Below, piece after piece: positions 1 through 8,769 of a DNA stretch of 64,000 bases. The DNA comes from DAINPP01 sp036743375 (GTDB lineage Bacteria; Thermotogota; Thermotogae; MWEM01): contig DAINPP010000011.1 of assembly GCA_036743375.1 (NCBI GenBank), positions 1-64,000 of the forward strand, in the 5' to 3' direction. The first letter of the stretch is position 1. Every line of letters starts with the position of its first letter. A program made the position numbers and the translations under genes. Under the pieces are notes generated by a model that did not search any database, was not told the DNA's origin, and saw only the letters and a program-made list of their open reading frames with translations.

Positions 1-25
1 CGGTGGAGCCTTCTAAAAGACTGAT

Positions 26-31
26 TATAAT
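26..31 (+). promoter_or_regulatory. Candidate -10 box for purA
   Basis: TATAAT lies about 40 bases before the purA start. No good -35 match is visible 17 bases upstream. A short GC-rich inverted repeat (GCGGG/CCCGC, about 37-53) sits between this box and the purA ribosome site GGAGG, so it would fall in the leader of the transcript. Weak evidence on its own. Confidence 0.3.
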
Positions 32-70
32 AAATGCGGGTGAGACTCCCGCTATCTGGAGGTTGTATAG

Positions 71-1330
71 ATGAAAAAAAGACTGGCAATCGTTGGTTCC
101 CAATGGGGTGACGAGGGAAAAGGGAAAGTTGTCAATTACTTTGCAAAGGATTATGAATGGATCGTTCGGTTCTCCGGCGGGGCAAATGCCGGGCATACGA
201 TTTATGTTGACGGCAGAAAATATGTCAATCATCTCCTTCCATCCATTTCACCGGCTTCAGACTCGAAGGCCTTTCTCGGAGCCGGAATGGTCGTAGATAT
301 CGAACAGATGATCCATGAGATAGAAACCATTGAAAAGGATTTTCCCGGCTTTTCATCAAGAATTTATATAGACCGAGAGGTATTTCTCGTCCTCCCCTGG
401 CATAAACAGCAGGACAACATACTGGAAGGCTGGAGGGAAAAACCAATTGGGACGACCGGGAAGGGTGTAGGACCGGCTTATACGGATAAAGTCTCAAGAG
501 AAGGCATCAAATTCTATCATCTGCTCGATGAAGAGATGCTCATGAACCGCTTAAGGAGTTCCTACACGCTGAAAAAACAGATGTTTGGCGATGAACTTGA
601 CTATTCCTATGAAGATGTCTTTGAATATCTCATCGGACTCAGAGAAAAGCTGAAAAAGATGAACGTCAACATCACCAGTGCCGTTGATATGGCGGATGTG
701 TTCAGAAACACGACGGTTCTGTTCGAAGGGGCACAGGGTGTTCTGCTCGATCTTGATTTCGGAACCTATCCGTTTGTGACTTCCGGGGCCTGTATGGCGC
801 ACGGTGTTTCTGCCGTCGGATTCTCCACCTTTGAACTGGATGCCGTGATGGGGGTTCTCAAGGCTTATACGACGCGAGTAGGAGAGGGGCCTTATCCGTC
901 CGAGGAACTCGATGAAAAGATGTCACACCTGCTCAGGGAAAAGGGAAATGAATACGGTGCCACGACTGGTAGACCGAGAAGGGTTGGCTGGCTGGATCTT
1001 CCGGCACTCAGATATGCCAGACTCAGAAGCGGTCTCACGGAGTTTGTCATTACCAAGGCGGATGTCCTGAACGGATTTGACGAGATAAAGATCTGTACGG
1101 CTTATGATGTCAACGGAAAGATCAAGCGTATCCCCTCTTCCTCTTACGATTTCTTCGTAGCCAAACCGATTTATGAGACTTTAAAGGGCTGGCCGAACAC
1201 GGATCACATCAATTTCCTCAAATATATGGCATTCATCGAAGATGAAACGGGTGTCAAGATCAATTACATCTCCTACGGACCAAAGACGGAAGAGATGCTC
1301 ACGAAGAACGAACTGATCCGGAACATCTGA
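71..1330 (+). CDS. purA: Adenylosuccinate synthetase
   Basis: Joins IMP and aspartate with GTP hydrolysis to make adenylosuccinate, the first committed step to AMP, in the cytoplasm. The 419-residue length is normal for the family. The N-terminus carries GSQWGDEGKGK with the catalytic Asp, then GGANAGHT with the catalytic His. GTTGKGVGPAYTDK, FEGAQG, TTRVGEGP and the IMP/aspartate-contacting GATTGRPRR follow, and TKADVLNGF is near the C-terminus. The start has GGAGG seven bases upstream. No other purine gene is adjacent. It ends just before a strong terminator, so it is probably transcribed alone or as the last gene of an operon outside the window. Confidence 0.97.
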   Translation: MKKRLAIVGSQWGDEGKGKVVNYFAKDYEWIVRFSGGANAGHTIYVDGRKYVNHLLPSISPASDSKAFLGAGMVVDIEQMIHEIETIEKDFPGFSSRIYIDREVFLVLPWHKQQDNILEGWREKPIGTTGKGVGPAYTDKVSREGIKFYHLLDEEMLMNRLRSSYTLKKQMFGDELDYSYEDVFEYLIGLREKLKKMNVNITSAVDMADVFRNTTVLFEGAQGVLLDLDFGTYPFVTSGACMAHGVSAVGFSTFELDAVMGVLKAYTTRVGEGPYPSEELDEKMSHLLREKGNEYGATTGRPRRVGWLDLPALRYARLRSGLTEFVITKADVLNGFDEIKICTAYDVNGKIKRIPSSSYDFFVAKPIYETLKGWPNTDHINFLKYMAFIEDETGVKINYISYGPKTEEMLTKNELIRNI

Positions 1331-1354
1331 TAAAAGAAAGATTGTATAATACGT

Positions 1355-1381
1355 GGGCGGAATGTTTTCCGCCCTTTTCTT
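1355..1381 (+). terminator. Rho-independent terminator after purA
   Basis: GGGCGGAA pairs with TTCCGCCC across a four-base loop and is followed by TTTTCTT. It begins 24 bases after the purA stop codon. Confidence 0.85.
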
Positions 1382-1396
1382 AAGAAATGAATAGAA

Positions 1397-2377
1397 ATGG
1401 GTAGAGAGATGGATAAAATCAGTAACGAGATTATGACGACTAAATTTTCAACAAAAATAGAAAGTCATACGGATAAGGAGATTTATGACATTAAACCGGA
1501 GTTTGGTTCCGGTTCTTTCACTTTATACAGAATCCTGGACGGAATGTATCTCTCTCATTCTGATTTACGAATTAATCAAATACTGGTCAATAAGACACAC
1601 AGGGTATTCAGTGAGCCCGTTTTTAAATTACATTATTGCCTTGGCGGTGTCTGTATAAGTCGTTGCCACGATGAAAAGATATACAGCATTCAGAAGGGTA
1701 ATACCGGCTATTTTGTAGGAACGAATAATTTTAACGAGCTTGAGTTTTTAACGGATACTTATCACTCCATATCGCTGTTTTGTTATCTGCATGATATTTG
1801 TGCTTCCATGGAAGCCTTACTGACTGAAACAAAGGACCGGTTGAAGGTCTTTTATGCCGCTCATCATAAAAGAAAAAATTATCTGTACATCAAGACACCG
1901 GTTAAGATACTGCAGCTCATCAATCAGTTGATGGAATTGATCAAGGCGGAAAATCAAAACATGGTAAAGATTCGTGCCATTGAATTATTACTGGAGGAAA
2001 TTGATCATTTCGATGAATATTTGCAGTATGAAAGAAAGATTTTCAATCATACGACAATGAAAAAGGTTGAATCAATCAAGCTTTTTATTGACCAAAACAT
2101 ACAAAGGCATCTCACAATTGAAGAATTGGGCAATAAATTTGATCTGAACGAGACGGATTTAAAAAACTGCTTTAAACAGGCCTATGGCTATGGCCCTTAT
2201 GCCTATCTCAGGCATTATCGCATGCAAATAGCCGTAAATTTGCTGCTTAATACACAAAAATCCGTACTTGAAGTGGCGAATACGGTTGGTTATGCCAATC
2301 CAAGTAAATTCAGCAATGCTTTCAAAATGACATTCGGAATAACCCCTTTGAGGTACAGAAAACTTCAGCAACAATAA
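1397..2377 (+). CDS. AraC-family transcriptional regulator
   Basis: A 326-residue protein with a C-terminal AraC/XylS double helix-turn-helix (about residues 225-325). Visible signatures are HLTIEELGNKFDLNETDLKNCF for the first helix pair and NLLLNTQKSVLEVANTVGYANPSKFSNAFK for the second, ending in the usual GITPLRYRK. The N-terminal 200 residues have no recognised ligand domain but contain a Cys/His-rich stretch (HYCLGG...SRCHDEK), in the manner of PchR/YbtA-like regulators. It lies directly before the ABC transporter pair on the same strand and probably controls it. The start is uncertain: ATG 1397 or ATG 1409, neither with a strong ribosome site. Confidence 0.88.
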   Translation: MGREMDKISNEIMTTKFSTKIESHTDKEIYDIKPEFGSGSFTLYRILDGMYLSHSDLRINQILVNKTHRVFSEPVFKLHYCLGGVCISRCHDEKIYSIQKGNTGYFVGTNNFNELEFLTDTYHSISLFCYLHDICASMEALLTETKDRLKVFYAAHHKRKNYLYIKTPVKILQLINQLMELIKAENQNMVKIRAIELLLEEIDHFDEYLQYERKIFNHTTMKKVESIKLFIDQNIQRHLTIEELGNKFDLNETDLKNCFKQAYGYGPYAYLRHYRMQIAVNLLLNTQKSVLEVANTVGYANPSKFSNAFKMTFGITPLRYRKLQQQ

Positions 2378-2468
2378 ACCTTTTATGTTAATTAGTTTTA
2401 CAATTTAAAATTCAACGGTATAAAATACCTGAATGGAGCATTTTTAAAAAACAGGAGTAGAAATTTCT

Positions 2469-2486
2469 GTGTAAAAGTGTGTAAAA
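2469..2486 (+). promoter_or_regulatory. Tandem GTGTAAAA repeats upstream of the ABC genes
   Basis: GTGTAAAA occurs at 2469-2476 and again at 2479-2486, a ten-base period, in the 250-base AT-rich gap between the AraC gene and the ABC operon. AraC-family proteins typically bind tandem direct repeats near their target promoter, so this is a candidate binding site. Function is inferred only. Confidence 0.35.
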
Positions 2487-2570
2487 TGTTGTTGTGTTAT
2501 ACAAAAATAACTATTATTTATTAGGCAACAAAAAGAATAGTTGCATTTAAAATAAATAGAGGACAACATT

Positions 2571-2600
2571 ATGATGAAAATTCAAAAAAAACACTTATGA
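2571..2600 (+). CDS. Possible nine-residue leader peptide
   Basis: A mini reading frame (MMKIQKKHL, then TGA) is preceded by AGAGGA at seven-base spacing and ends 27 bases before the first ABC gene. It could be a translated leader that controls the operon, or chance. No codon bias or known family supports it. Confidence 0.2.
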   Translation: MMKIQKKHL

Positions 2601-2627
2601 TAATGAGCTATTCAGGAGGTTAAACGA

Positions 2628-4451
2628 ATGTCAAAAGAAAAGAAAGGTTCCATTTTGAAGCGATTCACACCGTATATGGGGAACAAGAAAATCCTCTTAC
2701 CCACAGCCTTGATCTTATCGGCTGTTTCAGCAGTTCTTAACATAATCCCGTTTGTACTTGTATGGTACATTACACGGGATATCCTGTTATCTCCACAGTC
2801 CGTGGACATGTCACATATCGGTTTTTATGCCTGGCTTGCCTTTGCCAGCGCAATAGCCGGTGTCATTCTCTATTTTCTTGCCCTGATGTCCTCACATCTG
2901 GCCGCTTTCAGGGTGGAAGTCGGGATGCAGAAGGTAGGAATGGAAAAAATAATTTCTATGCCGCTTGGTTTTTTTGATAAATATTCAAGCGGGAAGGTGA
3001 GAAAAATTGTTCAGGATGGAGCGGGAACGACGCATACGTTTCTGGCGCATCAGCTTCCAGATATGGCCGGGAGTATAGTTTCCCCCGTCATTTTACTCGT
3101 TCTGATCTTCATCGTTGAATGGCGAATGGGTCTTGCCTCAATCGTGCCCATTGCTATGGGGTTTATCGCAATGAAATTCATGACCGGTACCGTCGGGAAA
3201 GAATTCCAGAAGAAATATTATGATTCGCTTGAAGAGATGAGTTCAGAATCTGTGGAATACATTCGTGGTATTCCGGTTGTCAAGACTTTTGGTCAGTCTA
3301 TCTTTTCCTTTAAGCGCTTCTATCACAGTATTATGAGATACAAGGAAATGGTGCATGCCTATACACTGCTCTGGAAGAACCCGATGTCATTTTACACCGT
3401 TATCATGCAATCGGCTGCCTTCTTTTTGATCCCGGCGGGAATCTTCTTGATTGGTAGAGGGGGTAATCTTCCACTTGTACTATCTGATTTTGTCTTTTAT
3501 ATTCTGATATCGCCAATTTTCACCATGCTTCTGATGAGATCCATGTATTTTCAGCAGAATACGATGATTGCGGAGCAGGCCATTGACAGACTGGATCATC
3601 TGCTGGATTACCCTTCCATGTCTTATAAGAAGACAGACAAGAATATTCATCATCATCATCTGGAATTCAGAGATGTTGTATTTGCCTACGATGGCGCTGA
3701 TCAGAATGCCGTTGACGGCATCAGCTTTAAGATTAATGAAGGGGAAACGGTTGCACTGGTAGGCCCATCAGGCGGAGGAAAAACGACCATTGCCAGACTT
3801 TCCGCGCGTTTCTGGGATGTCAAAAAGGGAGAAGTGCTGATTGACGGGATTAATGTGAAGGATATTCCGAAAAAACAACTGATGGATACGGTGGCCTTTG
3901 TCTTTCAGAATACGAAACTCTTTAAGGGGTCTTTAAGGGAGAATATCCTCTTTGGAAAGGAAAATGTCACGGATGAAATCATTAGCCGGGCCATCGACTA
4001 TTCACAATCACGGGAGATTGTTGATAACCTTGAAGATGGACTCGACACCGTTATCGGTTCAAAGGGGACGTATCTTTCCGGTGGAGAACAGCAGCGAATT
4101 GCGCTTGCAAGGGCCATGGTAAAGGATGCACCCATCATCCTGCTCGATGAGGCAACGGCCTTTGCAGACCCTGAAAATGAACATTTGATTCAGAAGGCTC
4201 TCAAAAAACTCAGTCATGGGAAGACAACACTGATGATTGCCCATCGACTGACAACCGTACAGCATGTCGACAGGATTCTGTTAATTGATAACGGAAGGAT
4301 TGCAGAGGAAGGTTCCCATGAAGAACTGATGAAGAAGGGCGGGCTTTACAGGACCATGTGGGAAGATTATCAGAAATCGGTGATGTGGAAAATTACAGAT
4401 GGAACTTTTGAAGAAAAAGGAGAAAAAAATGCTGAAGTATTTTCAAGATAA
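2628..4451 (+). CDS. ABC transporter, fused permease-ATPase, first half of a heterodimer
   Basis: A 607-residue half-transporter with an N-terminal six-helix exporter-fold membrane domain (about residues 20-310) and a C-terminal ATPase. Walker A is GPSGGGKTT, the signature is LSGGEQQR, Walker B is IILLDEAT and the H-loop is AHRLTT. After Walker B it has TAFADPENE where many exporters have TSALD, a variant I associate with IrtAB/YbtPQ-like pairs that import siderophores despite their exporter fold. It overlaps the next gene, is preceded by a strong AGGAGG site and follows an AraC regulator. Substrate is unknown: iron-siderophore uptake or peptide/drug export are both possible. Confidence 0.92.
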   Translation: MSKEKKGSILKRFTPYMGNKKILLPTALILSAVSAVLNIIPFVLVWYITRDILLSPQSVDMSHIGFYAWLAFASAIAGVILYFLALMSSHLAAFRVEVGMQKVGMEKIISMPLGFFDKYSSGKVRKIVQDGAGTTHTFLAHQLPDMAGSIVSPVILLVLIFIVEWRMGLASIVPIAMGFIAMKFMTGTVGKEFQKKYYDSLEEMSSESVEYIRGIPVVKTFGQSIFSFKRFYHSIMRYKEMVHAYTLLWKNPMSFYTVIMQSAAFFLIPAGIFLIGRGGNLPLVLSDFVFYILISPIFTMLLMRSMYFQQNTMIAEQAIDRLDHLLDYPSMSYKKTDKNIHHHHLEFRDVVFAYDGADQNAVDGISFKINEGETVALVGPSGGGKTTIARLSARFWDVKKGEVLIDGINVKDIPKKQLMDTVAFVFQNTKLFKGSLRENILFGKENVTDEIISRAIDYSQSREIVDNLEDGLDTVIGSKGTYLSGGEQQRIALARAMVKDAPIILLDEATAFADPENEHLIQKALKKLSHGKTTLMIAHRLTTVQHVDRILLIDNGRIAEEGSHEELMKKGGLYRTMWEDYQKSVMWKITDGTFEEKGEKNAEVFSR

Positions 4452-6171
4452 ATATGCGATGTCCGAAGGGGGAGCAAAGAACCTTTTTTATGCCATTCTC
4501 TGGTCTATAGCGATGGATATCAGTTTTATGCTACCGGTTATTCTCGGCTTTAAATTTCTTGACGAAAAGATGGGAGTAGTGTTAAACAACTCTGTGGATC
4601 AGGGAAGCAGCATCCTGTTTTATGTGATCATGTCTGTTATTTCATTCCTGGTGATGTTTGTCATTGCCTGGTTTCAGTATGAACTGACTTATACCAGAAT
4701 TTATGAAGAAAGCGCGAGGAGGCGAATCAGTCTCGCTGAAACGTTGAGAAAGTTACCACTGGCCTTTTTCGGAAAGAAGGATATTGCCGATTTGAGTGCG
4801 ACGATAATGGAAGATGCCACACAGATTGAACAGCTTTTTTCACATTCAGTTCCTCAGATCTATGCGGCCGGGTGCAGTGTTTCGATCATGGCGGTATTGA
4901 TGTTTATTTACAACTGGCGGCTTTCTCTGGCCGTATTCTGGGTTGTACCGGTTGCATTCCTGGTATTCTCTCTGTCAAGAAAGTTTCAGAAAAAGATGCA
5001 TCACAAACTCTATCTTAAAAAGAGGGATGTTTCAGATCGTATACAAGAAGAGCTTGATTCGATCTATGAGATTAAATCCTACAACAGGGAAGATGAATTT
5101 CGAAATCGTTTGAATGGTAAACTGGATGGCTATGAAAAGACATTGATTGATGGGGAACTCATCATTGGTTCCCTGATCAACGTTTCCTATGCCATTCTGA
5201 AGCTCGGATTGCCATCGGTTATCCTGTACGGTGCCTGGCTTTTATCGACGGGATCTGTCAGTATTTTTGCCTATCTCGTCTTCCTGGTCATTACGGCCCG
5301 TGTTTATAATCCGATCATGGAAGTCATGAACAATATGGCGGCGTTGTTGTTCCTCAGTGTGCGTATTGATCGTATGAAGGAAATGGATCAGATGCCCCGT
5401 CAGGAAGGAAAGCCAACCTTTAATCCCAAAAATTATGATATTGCGTTCAAGAATGTAGACTTCTCCTATCAGGATGGTGTTCAGACATTGAAGGATGTGA
5501 GTTTTCTCGCCCATCAGGGAGAAGTAACCGCCCTTGTTGGACCTTCCGGTGGGGGAAAGAGTACGGTAGCAAAATTATCCGCACGTTTCTGGGATATCAA
5601 CAGGGGAAAGATCACCGTTGGCGGGGAAGATATTTCAAAGATTGATCCTGAGACACTGCTCAACAGTTTTTCTATAGTCTTTCAGGATGTAACGCTCTTT
5701 AATTCAAGTGTAATGGATAATATCCGTATCGGAAGAAGGGATGCCACGGATGAGGACGTTCTGTGGGCGGCAAAACTGGCCCAATGTGATGATTTTATCC
5801 GGAATCTGCCAGAAGGCTACAATACCCATATCGGAGAAAATGGCGAAAGGCTTTCGGGTGGAGAGCGACAGCGTATTTCTATTGCCAGGGCTATCCTGAA
5901 GGACGCCCCTGTTATATTGTTTGATGAGGCAACCGCTTCACTCGATGTAGAAAATGAGAGTAAGATTCAGGAAGCGATCAGCACGCTGATAAGGGATAAG
6001 ACGGTTTTAATCATCGCCCATCGAATGAGAACGGTATCGGAGGCCGACAAGATCGTTGTGATCAAAGACGGATCGATAGTCGAGACGGGAACGCCTTCGG
6101 AATTGAGAGAACGGGATGGATTCTTCTCCAACATGTTGAAAATTCAGTATCAGGATACCGTTGCCGGATAA
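4429..6171 (+). CDS. ABC transporter, fused permease-ATPase, second half of a heterodimer
   Basis: A 580-residue partner of the preceding gene, with six predicted membrane helices followed by an ATPase domain. Walker A is GPSGGGKST, the signature is LSGGERQR, Walker B is VILFDEATASLD and the H-loop is AHRMRT. I chose ATG 4429 because AAGGAG lies at normal spacing before it. An in-frame ATG at 4399 lacks such a site. The resulting 23-base overlap with the upstream gene implies translational coupling and equal production of the two subunits. A bidirectional terminator follows. Confidence 0.92.
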   Translation: MLKYFQDKYAMSEGGAKNLFYAILWSIAMDISFMLPVILGFKFLDEKMGVVLNNSVDQGSSILFYVIMSVISFLVMFVIAWFQYELTYTRIYEESARRRISLAETLRKLPLAFFGKKDIADLSATIMEDATQIEQLFSHSVPQIYAAGCSVSIMAVLMFIYNWRLSLAVFWVVPVAFLVFSLSRKFQKKMHHKLYLKKRDVSDRIQEELDSIYEIKSYNREDEFRNRLNGKLDGYEKTLIDGELIIGSLINVSYAILKLGLPSVILYGAWLLSTGSVSIFAYLVFLVITARVYNPIMEVMNNMAALLFLSVRIDRMKEMDQMPRQEGKPTFNPKNYDIAFKNVDFSYQDGVQTLKDVSFLAHQGEVTALVGPSGGGKSTVAKLSARFWDINRGKITVGGEDISKIDPETLLNSFSIVFQDVTLFNSSVMDNIRIGRRDATDEDVLWAAKLAQCDDFIRNLPEGYNTHIGENGERLSGGERQRISIARAILKDAPVILFDEATASLDVENESKIQEAISTLIRDKTVLIIAHRMRTVSEADKIVVIKDGSIVETGTPSELRERDGFFSNMLKIQYQDTVAG

Positions 6172-6205
6172 AATAATAAAAGTTCCCCTCATAAAGAGGG
6201 GAACT
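6168..6205. terminator. Bidirectional terminator
   Basis: AGTTCCCCTC pairs with GAGGGGAACT across ATAAA (6181-6205), between the convergent ABC operon and a membrane protein gene. The T-rich tail is better on the minus strand, in the AAAATAATAAAA stretch read in reverse. Confidence 0.75.
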
Positions 6206-6550
6206 TCATTGATCTTTAAACCGTTCCCGAAAGAGGAACAGGCTGCCTGCGATTAAAATTGGCAGGATAATGATAAAAGTCGCCGCAAAGGCATAGGCAC
6301 GAAAGAAGAAAAAGAAAAATCCCCAGATTCCGATGAAGATCCAGCCGCATATCTTCGGATATTTTTTTGAAAAAAGCAAAACGATCAGTATTCCGGCGGT
6401 TGGCAGATTCTGTATCAGAAATCCCACGCCCTTTTCTAAGGGGGTACCTGAACTGAATACATCGAATGATAATAAAAAAAACAGTGAAGCAACGAGTATA
6501 ACGATGATATAGGGCAGAAAGTATAAGATTCTTTCAAAAATTTTAATCAT
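6206..6550 (-). CDS. Small integral membrane protein, function unknown
   Basis: A 114-residue protein that is almost entirely hydrophobic, with about three or four membrane helices. It includes a run of six Phe near residue 88 and a basic C-terminus (FRERFKDQ). I chose the ATG at 6550 (MIKIFERIL), which has GAAGGA/GGTGG upstream. A longer reading frame would overlap the divergent methyltransferase gene. I do not recognise the family. It is transcribed away from the methyltransferase and toward the ABC operon. Confidence 0.6.
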   Translation of the reverse strand: MIKIFERILYFLPYIIVILVASLFFLLSFDVFSSGTPLEKGVGFLIQNLPTAGILIVLLFSKKYPKICGWIFIGIWGFFFFFFRAYAFAATFIIILPILIAGSLFLFRERFKDQ

Positions 6551-6572
6551 GAGAACCACCGTCCTTCTTTCC

Positions 6573-6603
6573 ATTATACAATAATAAATCCTTCTGATAT
6601 AAT
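6573..6603. promoter_or_regulatory. Divergent promoter region
   Basis: A minus-strand TATAAT (plus coordinates 6573-6578) and a plus-strand TATAAT (6598-6603) lie between the divergent membrane protein and methyltransferase genes. -35 matches are poor on both strands. The plus-strand box places transcription start near 6610, which argues for the ATG at 6640 as the methyltransferase start. Confidence 0.4.
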
Positions 6604-6639
6604 GAACCGTTGATAGAAAAAACAAGTCTGGTGAAAAAT

Positions 6640-7248
6640 ATGACAAAATATGATCTGATTGCTTTTTATTACGATTTTCTGCTGGGATTTTTTGAAAAAA
6701 AGACACTGAGACCGCTGAGGCGAAGATTTGTTCCGCAAATAAATGGGAAAACCCTGGATATTGCAATCGGGACGGGGAATAACATCGAATTTTATCCAGC
6801 CGACAGTGATATTTCTCTGGTTGACAGCAGTCTTCAGATGTTAAAACTTGCCGAAAGGAAGGCTGACAGATTCAATCGGAAGACTTCCCTCTCCTTTGTC
6901 AGGGCTGTACTCGAATCATTACCTTTTCAGGACGAGAGCTTTGATTCGATATTGTCGATAGATGTTTTCTGTTCCGTCGATAAACCTGAAAAGGCCCTCA
7001 ATGAAGTGTACAGAGTTCTGAAATACGGGGGAAAGGCGATCTTCGTTGAGCATATGAAAACCGGTAGGAAACTACAAGACCTTTTTCTGGGGTTTATCAC
7101 CCTTTTTACTCTACTCATCGCCTCTTCATCGATGATAAGACCGATTGACCGGTATATCAGAGAATCTGAATTTGAGATTTTAAGTACTGAAAAACTAAGT
7201 GGTTCCTTTCGTTATTATCTCTGCACAAAAAAAGAAGAGCCACATTAA
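6640..7248 (+). CDS. Class I SAM-dependent methyltransferase
   Basis: A 202-residue methyltransferase of the Methyltransf_11/UbiE-like type. Motif I is TLDIAIGTGNN, the acidic end of strand 2 is SLVDSS, and the post-I region SFDSILSIDVFCSV precedes VYRVLKYGGKAIFVEH. A hydrophobic stretch (LGFITLFTLLIASSSMI) near the C-terminus may contact membrane or a lipid substrate, as in some quinone or phospholipid methyltransferases. Start ATG 6640 has GGTGA at normal spacing. An upstream TTG at 6610 would sit at the inferred transcription start. Substrate unknown. Confidence 0.85.
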   Translation: MTKYDLIAFYYDFLLGFFEKKTLRPLRRRFVPQINGKTLDIAIGTGNNIEFYPADSDISLVDSSLQMLKLAERKADRFNRKTSLSFVRAVLESLPFQDESFDSILSIDVFCSVDKPEKALNEVYRVLKYGGKAIFVEHMKTGRKLQDLFLGFITLFTLLIASSSMIRPIDRYIRESEFEILSTEKLSGSFRYYLCTKKEEPH

Positions 7249-7290
7249 CCGGATGTTTCTCGAGGTCAATGTGGCTCTTCTAATTTTATT
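7233..7290. terminator. Bidirectional terminator
   Basis: AGAAGAGCCACATT (7233-7246) pairs perfectly with AATGTGGCTCTTCT (7268-7281) across a 21-base loop. It is flanked by an A-run on the left and ATTTTATTCTTTT on the right, so it can serve both convergent genes. The left arm includes the methyltransferase stop codon. Confidence 0.8.
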
Positions 7291-7316
7291 CTTTTATGTC
7301 CATTATTTTCTTTTGA

Positions 7317-8705
7317 TCAGTCGATAAATCTCCTGATCAATTCAGCGACGGAAGGGATTTTTTCGATGATACCGCCAAAGGTTTCATCGGGGAAATTGAT
7401 GATGAAATTCTGATAACCGATCTCAGGAAGAAAATCTTTCAGATCGTCGAAATTTCCAGGTTGACTGAAGAAATTATAAGGGATCAGGAAGGTTTCATAC
7501 GTTGTTAACGGTGTGATTCTCACGGTAGATAAAAATGGTGATGAGCTGCCGATTTGAATCTTATAAGTTGAATCACTGACGGCTTTTCCAACATTGATCA
7601 ACACATCTTCGGGGTCAAAAGGAAGGAAATCCAGAAAACCGTCATTATAAAGTTCCAATCCGAGTTCGGAGAATCCGGTTAAAGCGGAAGCCCAGTCACT
7701 GATTGCGTTGAGTCCGCCGTTGGCATGAGCATAAAAACTCAGGAAAGTCGTCGGCATGATCGTTCTGATCTCCGTGTTGGTCATCGTTCCATTCTGATCA
7801 AGATCTATGGTGGTTGTGGCGTAGTCCAGAAAATTGTCATATTCATCATGTGTGTTGGAAGCTTCGCTCAGCCAGTCCGTCAATTCCGTATCCGGATTGA
7901 GGTCCCAGATCAGGAGCGGTTCCAGGATAGAAAGTTCCATATCGACAAAAGTCAGGAGAATTTTTACTTCAATGGCTCTAAGTGTGTAAAAATCATTCTC
8001 ATCAAAGACGGGTTCATAACCGGGAGAAATACTTCCATCGTTAAAGAGTTGACGGATTGATTCCGTGTCAAACCAGGCATCTCCTCGTTTTGTTTCATCA
8101 AAGATTCCTCTGTTACCGCTTAGTGGTGCCGTGTGATCAAAAAGAACCCACCAGAGTCTCGTTTCCCCATCTCCTCTCGGGTCAAAAGAGAGATTAAGCG
8201 GTGTGACGGGATCTGTGAAACCATCTTGATTCCAGTCGAATCGGTTGGGGTAGACCGTCAGGGTACTGGTCGGTGTCATATAAGCTAAAGCTGTTTCAAA
8301 TTCTGATTTTGAGTCTTCAAGATCCGTCACGATAGAATTGATATCCGTTTGAAATTTTGAAAAATCAAATTGAAGGATAAAGTTAAGTGGTGACAGCGCT
8401 CTTGGTGAAGTGGTTGCCGAGGCATCCGTCGTCATCTCCTCTATCAGTGTCAGAATCTTTCTGTTTCCCTTCAGCAGGTTGATAAATCCCATTCCGATAT
8501 TCGCCTTCGGATTTGTGGGATCTGCATTTAAGACCTGATTCAGAAGTATCTCTGCCGCTGTGTCGTTTCCCTCATTCAAGGCTTCCTCTGCCTGAGATAA
8601 TCTTTGTGCAACGGGAACCTGTTCTGTTTCCGGTAATTCGGTACAGGATATAAAGGAAAGTATGACTACGATCAATACGATAGCTAAAAATAAATTTTTA
8701 AACAT
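7317..8705 (-). CDS. Lipoprotein with TPR-like and EF-hand-like segments, function unknown
   Basis: A 462-residue envelope protein. I chose ATG 8705 (MFKNLFLAIVLIVV...) because AGGAGGT lies upstream and the signal peptide then ends in a lipobox-like FISC. Residues about 30-80 (AEEALNEGNDTAAEILLNQVL...NPKANIGMGFINLL) look like a TPR unit. Two calcium-loop-like motifs are visible: DWNQDGFTD, and DLDQNGTMTNTE, which fits the full 12-position EF-hand loop. The rest is unrecognised. It is the last gene of a likely operon with the PHP protein and APS kinase. A Thermotogota-specific surface lipoprotein is plausible. Confidence 0.75.
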   Translation of the reverse strand: MFKNLFLAIVLIVVILSFISCTELPETEQVPVAQRLSQAEEALNEGNDTAAEILLNQVLNADPTNPKANIGMGFINLLKGNRKILTLIEEMTTDASATTSPRALSPLNFILQFDFSKFQTDINSIVTDLEDSKSEFETALAYMTPTSTLTVYPNRFDWNQDGFTDPVTPLNLSFDPRGDGETRLWWVLFDHTAPLSGNRGIFDETKRGDAWFDTESIRQLFNDGSISPGYEPVFDENDFYTLRAIEVKILLTFVDMELSILEPLLIWDLNPDTELTDWLSEASNTHDEYDNFLDYATTTIDLDQNGTMTNTEIRTIMPTTFLSFYAHANGGLNAISDWASALTGFSELGLELYNDGFLDFLPFDPEDVLINVGKAVSDSTYKIQIGSSSPFLSTVRITPLTTYETFLIPYNFFSQPGNFDDLKDFLPEIGYQNFIINFPDETFGGIIEKIPSVAELIRRFID

Positions 8706-8769
8706 AATAACACCTCCTGATTTTATATAGAGTACGTCTTCGTTCGGGAGATGTCGCATGATAAAGGGT

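Noticed and set aside
1..74. Short open frame into purA (frame 3, ending TGA at 72-74)
   Set aside because: Only 23 codons are visible and the region also holds a -10-like box and hairpin. Not enough to claim the 3' end of an upstream gene.
1345..1350. TATAAT just after purA as an AraC promoter
   Set aside because: The purA terminator lies immediately downstream of it and would stop the transcript before the AraC gene; no -35 is seen.
3643..3666. Run of four His codons followed by an EcoRI site (CATCATCATCAT...GAATTC), resembling a cloning tag
   Set aside because: It lies in frame in the natural linker between the membrane and ATPase domains of the ABC protein, with normal coding sequence on both sides; chance likeness.
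6551..6766. N-terminal extension of the small membrane protein
   Set aside because: It would run through the divergent promoters and into the methyltransferase gene. A good ribosome site supports the start at 6550.
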